A DNA stretch of 64,000 bases from Scylla paramamosain (GCF_035594125.1 NC_087192.1:11545001-11609000), one strand, 5' to 3'; shown: positions 28,496-40,208, counted from the stretch's first letter. The notes: generated by a model from the letters alone, not told the origin. A program made the numbers and translations.

Positions 28496-28500
28496 GACAG
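26892..28500 (+). other. Transposase intron containing the last exon of the opposite-strand gene
   Basis: Bounded by GTAAGT and a T-rich TTTGACAG acceptor. It holds a 113-bp tandem duplication and, on the minus strand, the terminal exon of the MADF gene. Confidence 0.75.
27704..27929. repeat. 113-bp tandem duplication in the Harbinger intron
   Basis: 27704-27816 and 27817-27929 are near identical (ACAATAAACAGACCATGCAC... repeated at an offset of 113). Confidence 0.96.
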
Positions 28501-29578
28501 ACCCCTACAACCCCAGATGAGTGGATGCGTGTGGCACATAGCTTCAAAACACGGTGGAACTTCCCGAACTGCGTCGGAGCCATTGATGGGAAGCATATCT
28601 TGATAAGACCTCCGCCTGACAGTGGCTCCTATTTCTGTAATTACAAAGACAGCCATAGTATAGTTCTCATGGCTATTTGTGATGCTAATTGTGAATTTTT
28701 ATATGTTGATATTGGCTGCAATGGGTGAGTGTCAGACGGCGGTGTGTGGGATAATACACTTATCAGTAGCCGTATTGTCACAGATACTGCAGGTCTCCCT
28801 AGCGATGGAAAACCTCAAGGAAGTGACAGAATGCTACCATACGTATTTGTGGCAGATGAAGCTTTCCCCTTGCAACGCCACATTTTGAAACCGTTCTCTC
28901 ACCAGACCCAAAGTAATGAGGAACGCATTTTTTCTTATCACCTATCTAGGGCTAGACGTACAGCAGAGAACTCCTGTGGGATTTTAGCTAATAGATTTAG
29001 AATCTTTCTGTCACCCATAAACCTATCTCCAAACAAGGTTGAGGTGGTAGTATTAGCATGTACTGCCTTACATAACTTTCTTAGACGTGATCATGTCACG
29101 CAATATACGCCTGAAGGGTCTTTGGATTGTGAGGATGTTGCAAGATGTACAATCCTCCCTGGTACATGGCGTGAATCTCCGGACCTGTTGCAGCTACAAA
29201 GAAAAGGTCGGAACACCAGTACAGAAGCTCAAAGTGTACGCCATGACTTTATGGAATATTTCAATAATGAAGGTGCAGTGTCATGGCAGTACAAAGCTGT
29301 GCAAAATCATTCCAACACTTAAATATTTTAATTTCTTCATTATCACACTTATGACTACCTATACTTAAATGGCAAATCCTCTTCACAACATGTATAGGCT
29401 ATAGTAGTATAGTACATGTATCAACTTAGTCTGATTATTTCTATAACTAATTTTGTTTTGCAATAAAAACACAATGTTATCTGAAGGTGTCATTTATATA
29501 TTATTTTGTGTAAAATAGATATTATTAACTATGAAATATTAACTATGAAATAGATATTATTAACTATGCAGTTAACTA

Positions 29579-29649
<71 letters not shown>

Positions 29650-29668
29650 TTAACTATGCAGTTAACTA

Positions 29669-29755
<87 letters not shown>

Positions 29756-30211
29756 TTGGTCTTACCTCATTATCAGAGGTTTCTCCAGAAGACGTATCCT
29801 CACCATTCCCAGTGTTTTGGCTTGTGTCCAAGTTTGACAATGAAGGTCTTGGATTATCACTGTCGTGCAGGAAAATCAGGTCATAGAAGCACCACAATTT
29901 TAGGTACATAGATATCCTCACTCCCAGCTCCTGACTTCTGTGAATGCTTTGCTTTCTTGCATTCACGCCGAAATTGGTTACGCAGCGTGTCTATTTTCTT
30001 TTTTTGTCATCCGTCGTAACGGAAGTACCATGCTCTCTCATCTCCGTAGCAATAGCCTTCAGTGCTGTTATGCGTTTGTCTCTGTTCTTGTAGCATTTCA
30101 CCTTCACATTCCATAAACATGGATTCTTACGATAAAGGTCAAAGTACTTGTAAGTAGTGCTTTAGACCAAAAAATTGTTGGTGGCTCACTAGAATTATCC
30201 TGGGCTGCCAT
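27983..30211 (-). pseudogene. Harbinger second gene: MADF/Myb-like DNA-binding protein, two exons
   Basis: Exon 1 (30211-29766) starts ATG (MAAQDNSSEPPTIFWSKAL) and contains a MADF-type domain: YFDLYRKNPCLWNVKVKCYK, RITALKAIATEMREHG, then a KKKID-like and LRNQFRRECKKAKHS region. It ends at GTAAGA (29765-29761). Exon 2 (28345-27983) follows a TATTCTAG acceptor in frame and ends with a helical region (AQLLQKAYNELQSLSQTE, FLERLGRLSSSTKIVE). Such proteins bind Harbinger ends and help import the transposase (known for the superfamily). Frameshifts near 30150 and in an A-run near 30005, and an 82-bp duplication over the start, disable it. Exon 2 sits in the transposase intron, and transposase exon 2 sits in this gene's intron. 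Confidence 0.8.
29585..29753. repeat. Two (GA)n arrays with duplicated flank
   Basis: (GA)n at 29585-29647 and 29676-29753, each preceded by ATTAACTATGCAGTTAACTA followed by TTCACGAGAG. Confidence 0.97.
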
Positions 30212-30301
30212 CGTTAAATGGTCAAAGTACTTGTAAGTGCTTTAGACCAAAAAATTGTTGGTGGCTCACTAGAGTTATCCTGGGCTGCCATCGTTAAATG
30301 T
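30138..30301. repeat. 82-bp tandem duplication over the MADF gene start
   Basis: GGTCAAAGTACTTGTAAGT... at 30138 recurs at 30220, so two start codons exist. The left copy has one extra AGT and one base change. Confidence 0.93.
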
Positions 30302-30695
30302 TCACTGTGTTACTATGCCGTGGGATGTGGGATGAAGGCCCGCTGTGGGGTCACGATATTATCTTGCGTCTGGCAGGGTAGAAACTCCAGCTACGGGGCA
30401 CCAGCTCAGTGATTTCGCTCGGCGGGCTATCGGGCAATTTGATCGTTTGCCCGTCGAATATGCCCGTTAACGGGCAACCCCGCCGATCAGGCCCGCTCGT
30501 GTAGACAGGACTTAAGGTAAATTATCTTCGATAAAGGTAGTAATCAAACACCAGTGATGCCCTCACAATTGAATGTAACACCTACACAATTTGGATGTTC
30601 TCTACCAAAAATTAAGGTAAATCCCTGAGGCACCAATTAATTGTTATAACATTCATTTAAATTCTATTCATTATGAACTGTAGTTATCATTGCTC

Positions 30696-32602
30696 TGTGA
30701 GGGAAAACGGAAGGTTGTAGCCAGGAATGCTCTAATAGCCCTTTGGGAAGGAAAACGGCACAAAAAAATGTAAGGCGAGTATATTAACACGGCAAAGACA
30801 ACAAGGTGACCACACGATAATCGAACCACTGTTGAGTGCGAGGATTGGCCCGCTGAGTTACTGGGGTTGGGTGCACCGCTCCTCCGGTTCCCCCCTCCTC
30901 CCTCCTCCTCACCTGTCCGATCAGAGCTTTAATGAGACGAGGCAAAGATCTTCACGGTGAAGAAGAAAAAAAGAAGAGGAAGAGAGAAGAGGTGAAGCAC
31001 GCACACACAATAGAAAAAAAAAAAACATTTTTGATTGGTAATGGTTCTCGCCTTCATCGTCATGGCCAGAGGGTAGGGAGAGGTTAATTATCACACAGTA
31101 CCTACAGTGTGGCTTTATTATGAGGAACGAAAAATATAAAAATAGCAAAAAATAATTAAATGAATAATACTGAGGGGATTCTTTGACCCACTATGACACT
31201 TTATCGAGTGGTTAATCTAGAAAAAAAAAGAAAAGGCACTTGAAATTCTGGTATGGCATATACACTTATACTCCGTTACTTAACACTACGAATACACAAG
31301 AAAATAATTACTTTTATAACTCCTCAAGAGTACCATTGATTCTGGGCACCGTTATATCCCTAAATAGCGTCACAGCCTTCATCCATCACTTCTCTACGGC
31401 AATAATATTGCTCACAACACATTCACAGTAGACTATATTTGACTAAAGAAACATTACATGGCTAACACTTTCCCAAGACTCTGTGGCCTGTCTCCACGTG
31501 GGACCAACACCGGCTATTTTATCTGTTGCCAGAGGGAAGGGAGACGCCATTCCGTCAACACGTACAGTCACTATATCTTCACTAGAGACATGAATAATAA
31601 ACATGAACACAGTAATATTCACTTATAAATAAAAGAAAAATCAAATATTTCAGAGCTACGAGACCCACCTGTTGCCAGAGGGAAGGGAGACGCCATTCTG
31701 TGCTCTCTCCCTCAACACCCACAGGCCTCTGAAGTTATTGGAACATTAGCTAGTTCTCTCTCTCTCTTCTTTCACAAATAATTTTACTGAACCGTGAGTT
31801 TAAACAAAAATGCAGGAATAATTGGCTAGCAAGGTGAGCATATAGGCTGGACATTAGTTGAAGTTAATAATTGAATTCTAAATTACTAACATATTTTATA
31901 AGCTAGGGAATGACACCTTATGAGTTACTGGTAGGCTGACGCAACATGATGTAATCCTATTATTCGTATTACCACTGATTAGAGAAAACCACAGTTGAAA
32001 TAAGTAAAGACTATTTATAACAAATGTTTCAAGACTTCTAAATCACTCCCACGAATACACGCCTTATAAATATACTTTTTCATATAATCACTAAACCTTT
32101 AATTACCGCTATTATCCTCCTCTTCACCGCAAGCTACAAAAGAAAACAATTATTGGGGAGACTCAAAGAAACACAGAAATAATAAAAAGGAGCGTTACAG
32201 TAAGAATCCACTCAACAGAAGGCCGGGGAAGTGAATTCCACAGGCTTGAGTGCAGTGGGGAGACTATGGTGGTGTCTGGTCGGCCGGTAGAGCCAAGGGG
32301 GAAAAAATAACACGAAGCCCAGGCATGCAGCTTTCCCAGGTGAGACGAATAACCAGCGAGAGACAGAGAAGGCGAGGTGTGGTCTGTGCGGAGGTAGATT
32401 GGTGTCTGCCCTGGCTCGCCAGCCTGGCTGTGGCGTTGCCTCGGAATCCCCGGGTACCAGGGAGTAGGAGAGGCTAGGGGTAGTAACGAGGTCGGCAGAC
32501 TTGAACTACGTGTATAACAAGGCTAGCAGAGCGTATATAAAGAGGCCGGCAGGACGTAGGTAGTTAAGCCGGCTCCATGTGCATGTATATATATCCCTCA
32601 CA
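30696..32602 (+). mobile_element. Probable solo LTR, 1.9 kb, inside element X LTR copy A
   Basis: Relative to the uninterrupted copy at 48.1 kb, 1.9 kb is inserted between ATTGCTC and CCGATATACGAGG. The insert begins TGTGAGGG and ends CCCTCACA, a perfect 8-bp inverted terminus of the TG...CA type, and is flanked by TGCTC (30691-30695) and CGCTC (32603-32607), a near-perfect 5-bp target duplication. It contains no gag or pol motif. A TATATAAAG box lies at 32534-32542. A 30-bp sequence (CTGTTGCCAGAGGGAAGGGA...) is repeated at about 31521 and 31671. A solo LTR from intra-element recombination is the simplest reading; a short non-autonomous element is the alternative. Confidence 0.75.
32534..32542 (+). 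promoter_or_regulatory. TATA box of the solo LTR
   Basis: TATATAAAG about 60 bp from the LTR end in a GC-rich context; a plausible core promoter of the LTR. Orientation of the LTR is inferred from this box alone. Confidence 0.5.
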
Positions 32603-33033
32603 CGCTCCCGATATACGAGGTCCCATAACTCTTAAGGTAACAGAACTAATTTCTGGAGATATCATTGTGAATAAGGAGAGAAAAATCATTTGAAAACTGT
32701 GTTGTTTAGAAGCTAACTTCAATAGAACTCAAACTGGTTGTCATGGATTTTTTTTTTTTTTTTTTTTTGTGCCTTATAGGCCTCCAGTTAAAACGCTACC
32801 ATATAAAGCAAGGTCAGAATTATCTGGCAGAAACCATGACTGGTGGCACCTTATCTAATATTGCAATATATATATTAACAACAGCTAAATCAAAAGTAAA
32901 TTCAACAATAAACCAAATCAAAGCAAAAGTAATTCATTACTAACTTTATATAAATACACTAAAATTTAATTAAATCTCTTAATTAAAACAGAAAGAAACA
33001 TCAACCATTAACCTTAACTCCATCCCGTGACAC

Positions 33034-33052
33034 TGGTGGCTTAGCGGTGGGA
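33034..33052 (+). promoter_or_regulatory. Primer-binding-site-like sequence of element X
   Basis: One base after the LTR end CCGTGACA comes TGGTGGCTTAGCGGTGGGA. Gypsy-type elements often carry a TGG-initial site complementary to a tRNA 3' end at this place. I did not match it to a particular tRNA. Confidence 0.5.
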
Positions 33053-33775
33053 TAAATCTGTTACTTGGAGTGAGGCACCCTTAGCAGGGAAATGGAAAGA
33101 GTTAGTTTTCTGGATCAGTTGCCCCATGATTTGGATGTGCCAGGGGCTGAAGTAAGGATTTATAGAGGTAAAGCCTATCTCTTTATTTATAATAATAGGC
33201 TTATGAGTTACTAAATTGGACCGAGGAATGTGTGCATCACTGGTGTTGTTAGAACCAAATATCATCTGAAGGTGTAACTTTTACAGAAGAAGGGAAAAAA
33301 AAAATATTGACAAAATTGTTCACTGCATGGCTGTGTTACCCAACAACTTACTGCTGCCAATGTCACAGTAACTAAAAGGAATCGAATCTTTGCCAGGAAC
33401 TCATCCATCACTATAGCCAATACCATATTAAAATTAGTTCCATTCAGTCAAATTTAATAATTCAATAAAACACCTTATCCGATGACAACTGGGAGAAAAT
33501 TAGGATAAAATAATAGGATTGTGTAACATCATTATTCACCAGAACATGGCAAATTATGTAACAAACTTTAGAAGCCTTAGAGCAGTAGGAAATGATAATG
33601 GCAAGGGCATTTACACCATAAGACCAAGGTCCATTGTAGGAGGCAACAGATGGAGGTCATTACACCACCCCTGAGGGAATGTCATAGGGGAACATCACAA
33701 AAGCTGAACCAAAAGTTGAAGGACCCGAAAGAAGACTTCCAAGAAGATATATACAAGAAATAGAAGACCTCCAAG

Positions 33776-33778
<3 letters not shown>
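33053..33778 (+). other. Element X internal region, with a 40-codon frame at its start
   Basis: A short frame from ATG at 33092 to 33214 (MERVSFLDQLPHDLDVPGAE ...) begins about 40 bp after the primer site and could be the truncated start of a gag. The remainder has no recognised motif. Confidence 0.35.

Positions 33779-33855
<77 letters not shown>
33779..33855. repeat. (TA)n microsatellite abutting the Gypsy-2 5' LTR
   Basis: About 77 bp of TA. It replaces the first few bases of the LTR. Confidence 0.98.
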
Positions 33856-33858
<3 letters not shown>

Positions 33859-33860
33859 GG

Positions 33861-34501
33861 TGATTAACTATAGTTAACTAGTTAAGTTACCCCTGTATCA
33901 GGCCTATGTTTTGTATTTCGTTATTATGTGTGTAATAACCGTGCCCGTGACACCTTGTAATGGTAGTGGTTATCCATAATATTATATTGATTATTTAGTA
34001 TATATTATTCTGGCATGTGTAACAAGTAAAGGGGATAATTTAAGTGGGTTGAATTTAGGTCGGTAGTTAACCCCGCCACGTCACACTACGTGTCACGTCA
34101 GCCTGCTGCCCGGCTACTGGATTCAGTTGTGTTCTGGAAGTGGGAGTGGCAAGGTGTTGGCCTCTTGTGGGTGACCGCCAAACATAAGTATTGTTCTAGT
34201 TTGTATATTGTAACATAAGCTCACCTTTTGTGCTAGGGTGTTACTTATTGTTCCATGTGATGTGAATTTCGTTGTGAATTGGGTTATGGTGGAAAAGATG
34301 GAAAGGAGATAGCCCGTGGATGGTGCTAACACCATATGGAAGCTTATTGATGGTTTCTACTTGTAATACACTACTTGGGTTTTTATTAAATGTAATTGTT
34401 CTCTAATGCTTGTTTGTTTCGGCATGCCCTTATGGCTTAAGGTAATAGATTCACCTCTAGAGTTGTGCAACATAAGTAAGTGATAGCCCAGTGGCATATC
34501 A
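33861..34501 (+). repeat. Gypsy-2 5' LTR
   Basis: Matches 46228-46837. It starts at TGATTAACTATAG because the first bases (TGTGACT in the 3' LTR) are lost to (TA)n, and ends near CATATCA at 34501. A primer-site candidate TGGGGTCCTATCCGGGAT follows at 34506. Confidence 0.85.
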
Positions 34502-34549
34502 AATTTGGGGTCCTATCCGGGATCCATTTATTGCAATTGTGAATACATG

Positions 34550-35523
34550 CACTATACTAAGATGCAGGCTAACTTACACCAGTTCATTGATAATCCATCA
34601 GTAGACTTTATGAATGCAGTTACATTAAGGAAAGATGAGTGGATTGCTTTGGCGGAGCATTATGAAGTCTGTTTTAAGAAAAGCTGAAGGAAGATTCAGA
34701 TTAATGCTGTGATTAAAATGCTGGTGGCTACTAGTGTTATTAAGGATGATGCCATATACTTATTTGAGGAGGATGGGGCTGTCCCAGTGAAAATGCACTG
34801 AGAGCTTTGGAGTTACTCGTACAAGTTGAGGAACAGAAATTGAAAGACAGAGAGCAGGAAAGAATATTTCAGCTGACAATACTGAAAAAGAAGTCTGAAC
34901 TGGGCTTTATTGGAGAGCAAGCATTTGATGCGACAAAGTGCAGTAAGTTTGTTTCTGCATCTGATGAACTTGTTGCCACAAGTTTGTCATGTCTAAAAAG
35001 GTATTGGCCCATTATTGCTCAGACCTCCTTTAAAGGAAAAGGACTCTCAACCTACCTCTCCTTGACCACTGACCAGCAGAAAGATTACAGCATTGTCAAA
35101 GAATCTATCCTCAAAGCTTACCAGTTAACTCCAGAATTCTATCAGTCTAAATTTCGTAACTCTGTTAAGACCTCCAATCAAACTTTTGTTGAATATGTAT
35201 ATTTGTTACGAAAATTGCATAATAGATGGATTGTTTCTCGTGGAGTAACAAATTTTGACCAGTTATGTGATCTTATGATACTAGAACAATACTTGAACAC
35301 CTTGCTATATGATATAAGAGTGTGAAAAAAGAGGTAGATTCACTTGATAGAGTAGGTTTCTTAACTGAAAATTATAATTTAATTCATAAAGCTAATAGAA
35401 AGAGTTACCCTGATCAGTAAGTCTTTGGGTACGGATTATGCTGGGAAAAGTGTGAACCGTTCAGGTTTTGACACTAAAACTTGTAATTACTGTAAGAAGC
35501 CAGGCCATTTTGTGGCTAGTTGT
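34550..35523 (+). pseudogene. Gypsy-2 gag with CCHC zinc knuckle
   Basis: A first frame (to 34687) reads MHYTKMQANLHQFIDNPSVD. After frameshifts, 34807-35325 carries SCAN-like capsid sequence: SIVKESILKAYQLTPEFYQS, QTFVEYVYLLRKLHNRW, FDQLCDLMILEQYLN. At 35482-35523 follows CNYCKKPGHFVASC, a CCHC knuckle with correct spacing (C-x2-C-x4-H-x4-C). The protein would package element RNA. Stops at 34687 and 35325 break it. Compare the related fragment at 23975-24412. Confidence 0.8.
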
Positions 35524-35699
35524 CCCAAGTTAGAGAGGAAAGAACAGTATAGGTCTGATACCAAACCTGTTCTAATATTATGTCTTTAAACCAACAGATG
35601 TCTTAACCACCTCTAATGAGTGTCAACAGCTGTTCCAACCATTCAGGTTTGAGGGTAGTGTAGTGTAGTGCCTCTGAGAATAGTCCGTCCATCCCTGTC

Positions 35700-36218
35700 A
35701 GTATCCTGTGTGATACAGGTGCCTCTCACAGTATTGTGGTAAGGAGTATTGTTCCTTTTGTTCAGGATTTGTACACTGGGGAGCTTGTTATACTGAAGGA
35801 CATTAATGAATGCATTACACCACCATTATGCAGACTCTACTTAAGGTCTGGCATAATTTCGCAGGCTCTAACTGTTGCTTTTCAGGATTCCTTGCCTGTT
35901 GAGGGAGTTACATTTTTGCTAGGTAACGATATTGGTGGCTGTTGTGTAATCCCTGATCCTGTAGTCTATTCTAATCCTCTACATTTTGATCCTGCAGTAA
36001 AGTTGACGGAACAGCATCCTGGACTATTCCCTTCGTGTGTTGTTACTAGGAGCCAATCAAAGGACACTGACAAAGACACTGATGTTGATCTTGATAATCT
36101 GGATGAGTTATTCACTAATGAGGCTATTCATGATGAGGTTGGTGAGGAGCCTGTTAATAATTCTAGTAGTGATTCAAAGTCCACAGTAGATATAGGTGAT
36201 GTTCCCTGTGACTTGTAA
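35700..36218 (+). pseudogene. Gypsy-2 retropepsin
   Basis: ILCDTGASHSIV (35703-35738) is a textbook aspartic-protease active site with D-T-G-A (35712-35723). It is followed by PVEGVTFLLGNDIGG, the conserved L-L-G-x-D block. An acidic tail (about 36040-36218) leads to a stop at 36218. The frame is open from the active site to that stop, so this is one of the better-preserved parts. Confidence 0.85.
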
Positions 36219-36341
36219 GATGTTGGTGGAAGCTCAGAGGGCAGATCCCTCTTTGGGGAGTGTTTTGGATAAGGCTGTCTCAGAGGCTGAGACTAAAGAT
36301 GAGTCTGTCTGTTATTTATTTTTTTTAAGTCGGGTATCCTT

Positions 36342-37430
36342 ATGAGAAAATTTCGTCCTCCAGAAGTCCCCAAAAGTGAGATATGGCATATTGTTACACA
36401 AATTGTAGTGCCAACATGTTTTCGTGACAAAGTCCTTAGTTTAGCTCACGATCATGTAGGTGGTCATCTTGTTGTTAAGAAAACGCTGTATACGATACTG
36501 AAGTATTTCTTTTGGCTCGGATTGATTTCTGATGTTGCAAAATTTTGTAAGATCTGCCACATTTGTCAAATTGCTGGTAAACCAAATCAGGTAATACCTT
36601 GAGCCCTATTACAACCCATCCCTGTAATTTCTGAACCATTTTATGGGGTAATCATAGACTGGGTGGGTCCCTTAGAGAAAACCAGAAAGAGACATCAGTT
36701 CCTACTAGCTGTCATGGATGCGACCACCCGCTATCCTGAAGCCGTGCCCTTGATAAGCGTAATCCCCAAATCTATTACTCCTGTTCTTATAAAATTCTTC
36801 ACGCAGTTTGGTCTTCCTCAAATAGTCCAGTTTGATCAAATCACGAATTTTACTTCTTTAAGTTTTAGCAACACTAGGAATTAAATAGCATTTAGCTTCC
36901 TGTTACTATCCAGAAAGTCAGGGTGCGCTCGAGCTATTCCACCAAACTTTGAAATCTATGTTAACAAAATATTGTATGGAGTCTGTCAAGGATTGGGATG
37001 AAGGTATTCTGTTAGTGTTGTATGCTATCCACAATACTAAACAAGAAAGTCTAGGATTTTCCTGAAATGAGCTACTCTTTGGTAGAGATGTAAGGGGACC
37101 ATTAAAATTGTTGTATGAGAGCTGGATGGATACCAGTTTAACTTTAAGAGGATACCAGTTTAACTGATTATGTGACAAATTAAGAGATACACTAAAGCAA
37201 TTGCAGGAGTTTGCAAACAAGAATTTGTCAGCTGCACAAAGAAAAATGAGATAAGGTTTTGACTTTTTTGCCTATTAGGAAATTCCCACAACAAGCAAGA
37301 TACCAGGGTTCATATGAAGTGATTGGAAGAGAAGGCAAACTTAATTACATAACATCTATTCCAGGTCGTCGTAAAACTAAAAGAGTTGTACATGTCGGTT
37401 TGTTAAAAGAATATTGTTCTAGAGATGATC
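36342..37430 (+). pseudogene. Gypsy-2 integrase, located before RT
   Basis: N-terminal HHCC module: AHDHVGGHLVVKKTLYTILK then CKICHICQIAG (about 36435-36580). Core: DWVGPLEKTRKRHQFLLAVM DATTRY (first D, about 36658-36730), FGLPQIVQFDQITNFTS (second D, about 36810-36855) and YYPESQGALE (E, about 36905-36935). C-terminal GPY/F-like module: ARYQGSYEVIGREGKLNYIT and KRVVHVGLLKEYCSRDD (37280-37428). In-frame stops occur at 36601 and 36882. The core motifs are standard Ty3/Gypsy; only the position is unusual. Confidence 0.88.
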
Positions 37431-37439
37431 AGGATCAAT

Positions 37440-40208
37440 CTGTAGAACACCACCTCTCCTCTTCTAAACCTCATCTTCTTTTCCTCACTGAAACTCAGAT
37501 GTCTGAGGCAACTGACAGTAGCCCCTTTGCTGTTCCCTCCTACTTTCTCTATCCTCATTTTCGATCCAAAGCTGGATGCTGCGTTTATGTGCGCAATGAC
37601 AACCTGCTCTCGTGCCCACGCTCTTGAATCTTTCGAGTTTTCCACCATCTGGCTACGACTACAGAGTCATTCTCATACTAAATTTATCTGTGCTGTATAC
37701 CTCTCTCCTAACTCCTCTGACTATAAGAAATTCTTTGACTACTTAACTTCCAAAGTGGAGCACATTCTGACCCTCTTCCCTTTTGCAGAGATCTCCATTC
37801 TTGGAGACTTCAATGTTCACCATCAGCTTTGGCTTTCCTCTCCCTTCACTGACCATCTTGGTGAACTAGCCTACAACTTTGCTATCCTCCATGACCTAGA
37901 GCAATTGGTGCAACACCCTACTCGTATTCCTGACCGTCTTGGAGATACGTCCAACATTCTTGACCTTTTCCTGACCTCTAATCCTTCTGCTTATGCTGTC
38001 ACCCTTTCTTCTCCGTTGGGCTCCTCCGATCACAATCTCATATCTTTATCTTGTCCTATCACTCCAATCCCTCCTCAGGATCCCCCTTAGCGAAGGTGCC
38101 TCTGGCGTTTTGCCTCTGCTAGTTGGGGGGACCTGAGGAGGTATTTTGCTGATTTTCCTTGGAAAGACTACTGCTTCCGTGTCAGAGACCCGTCTTTGTG
38201 TGCTGAGCGCATAACAGAGGTGATAATGTCTGGCATGGAGGCGTACATTCCTCACTCTTTTTCTCGTCCTAAACCTTCTAAACCTTGGTTTAACACAGCT
38301 TGTTCTCGTGCTATACATGATAGAGAGGTGGCCCACAAAAGGTACTTAAGCCTTCCATCACCAGAATCTCATGCACTTTATATTTCTGCCCGGAACCATG
38401 CCAAGTCTGTTCTCCAACTAGCCAAAAACTCCTTCATTAACAGAAAATGTCAGAACCTTTCAAGATCTAACTCCCCTCGTGATTTCTGGCATCTAGCCCA
38501 AAATATCTCCAATAACTTTGCTTCTTCTTCTTTCCCTCCTCTACTTCAACCAGATGGCACCACTGCTATCACATCTATTTCTAAAGCTGAACTCTTTGCC
38601 CAAACCTTTGCTAAAAACACTACCTTGGACGATTCTGGGCTTGTTCCTCCCTCTCCTCCACCCTCTGACTACTTCATGCCACGTATTAAAATTCTTCGCA
38701 ATGATGTTTTCCATGCCCTCGCTGGCCTAAACCCTCGGAAGGCTTATGGACCTGATGGGGTCCCTCCTATTGTTCTCCGAAACTGTGCCTCCGTGCTTGC
38801 ACCTTGCCTAGTCAAACTCTTTCAGCTCTGTCTGTCAACATCTACCTTTCCTTCTTGCTGGAAGTTTGCCTACATTCAACCTGTTCCTAAAAAGGGTGAC
38901 CGCTCTAATCCCTCAAACTACCGTCCTATTGCTTTAATTTCCTACCTATCTAAAGTTTTTGAATCTATCCTCAACAGGAAGATTCTTAAACATCTATCAC
39001 TTCACAACCTTCTATCTGATCGCCAGTATGGGTTCCGTCAAGGCCGCTCTACTGGTGATCTTCTGGCTTTCCTTACTGAGTCTTGGTCATCCTCTTTTAG
39101 AGATTTTGGTGAAACTTTTGCTGTTGCCTTGGACATATAAAAAGCCTTTCATAGAGTCTGGCACAAAGCTTTGATTTCCAAACTACCCTCTTACGGTTTC
39201 TATCCTTCTCTCTGTAACTTCATCTCAAGTTTCCTTTCTGACCGTTCTATTGCTGCTGTGGTAGACGGTCACTGTTCTTCTCCTAAATCTATTAACAGTG
39301 GTGTTCCTCAGGGTTCTGTCCTGTCACCCATTCTCTTCTTATTATTCATTAATGATCTTCTAAACCAAACTTCTTGTCCTATCCACTCCTACGCTGATGA
39401 TACCACCCTGCACTTTTCCACGTCTTTTCATAGATGTCCAACCCTTCAGGAGGTAAACATATCACGCAGGGAAGCCACAGAACGCCTGACTTTCTAAAAT
39501 TTCTGATTGGGGCAGAGCAAACTTGGTATTGTTCAATGCCTCAAAAACTCAATTCCTCCATCTATCAACTCGACACAACCTTCCAGACAACTATCCCCTC
39601 TTCTTCAATGACACTCAGCTGTTCTCCTCTTCTACACTGAACATCCTCGGTCTGTCCTTTACTTATAATCTGAACTGGAAACTTCACATCTCATCTCTAG
39701 CTAAAACAGCTTCTATGAAGTTAGGTGTTCTGAGACGTCTCCGCCAGTTTTTCTCACCCCCCCAGCTGCTAACTCTGTACAAGGGCCTTATCCGTCCATG
39801 TATGGAGTATGCTTCACATGTCTGGGGGGGTTCCACTCATACTGCTCTTCTAGACAGGGTGGAATCAAAAGCTTTTCGTCTCATCAACTCCTCTCCTCTA
39901 ACTGACTGTCTTTAGCCTCTCTCTCACCGCCGCAATGTTGCATATCTAGCTGTCTTCTACCGCTATTTTCATGCTAACTGCTCTTTTGATCTTGCTAACT
40001 GCATGCCTCCCCTTCTTCCGCGGCGTCGCTGCACAAGACTTTCTTCTTTCCCTCACCCCTATTCTGTCCACCTCTCTAACGCAAGAGTTAACCAGTATTC
40101 TCAATCATTCATCCCTTTCTCTGGTAAACTCTGGAACTCCCTGCCTGCTTCTGTATTTCCACCTTCCTATGACTTGAATCCCTTCAAGGGGGAGGTTTCA
40201 AGACACTT
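37440..40208 (+). pseudogene. LINE-A ORF2: APE endonuclease and reverse transcriptase
   Basis: Endonuclease motifs: LLFLTETQ (E), [20 protein letters not shown] (D-x-N, 37795-37830) and [12 protein letters not shown] (SDH, about 38017-38050). RT motifs: [73 protein letters not shown] and YADDTTLHF (about 39385-39420). The C-terminal region has LYKGLIRPCMEYASHVWGG and FIPFSGKLWNSLPASVFPP. Breaks: a frameshift at about 37600, TAG at 38088-38090, TAA at 39138-39140 replacing S in DISKAF, a frameshift near 39495, and a stop at about 39913. Confidence 0.92.

Larger units (their letters stand above)
26460..29322 (+). pseudogene. Harbinger transposase, two exons, one in-frame TGA
   Basis: Exon 1 (26460-26891, 144 codons) has a basic WCKDWLKKR motif, FRNYLRMSVSTFYILLSKV and a helix-turn-helix region (EATLRFLASGCTYSELQYS). 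It ends at a good donor (CAG/GTAAGT). Exon 2 (28501-29322) starts after TTTGACAG in frame and carries the DDE nuclease: VGAIDGKHI (first D, 28575-28600), VFVADEAFPLQ (second D, about 28847-28880) and RARRTAENSCGILANRF (E, about 28950-29000). The only break is TGA at 28726-28728 in CNG-stop-VSDGGVW, where related enzymes have R; a CGA-to-TGA change explains it. About 417 codons, normal for the family. The enzyme would cut and paste the element together with its Myb-like partner. Confidence 0.9.
26305..30512 (+). mobile_element. PIF/Harbinger DNA transposon, 4.2 kb, two genes, TAA target duplication
   Basis: Terminal inverted repeats of about 57 bp begin AGGCCTGTCTACACGAGCGG (left) and AGTCCTGTCTACACGAGCGG (right, reverse complement) and include the palindrome TGCCCGTTAACGGGCA. 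TAA flanks both ends (26302-26304, 30513-30515), as expected for this superfamily. The uninterrupted copy of the host repeat near 47945 shows the empty site. It carries a transposase gene on + and a MADF/Myb-like gene on -, the usual two-gene equipment. Internal tandem duplications (113 bp and 82 bp) and GA arrays have accumulated. Confidence 0.92.

Noticed and set aside
34123..34335. Minus-strand open frame with counterpart at 46487-46804 as a conserved gene
   Set aside because: It lies inside both Gypsy-2 LTRs; similarity reflects LTR duplication.
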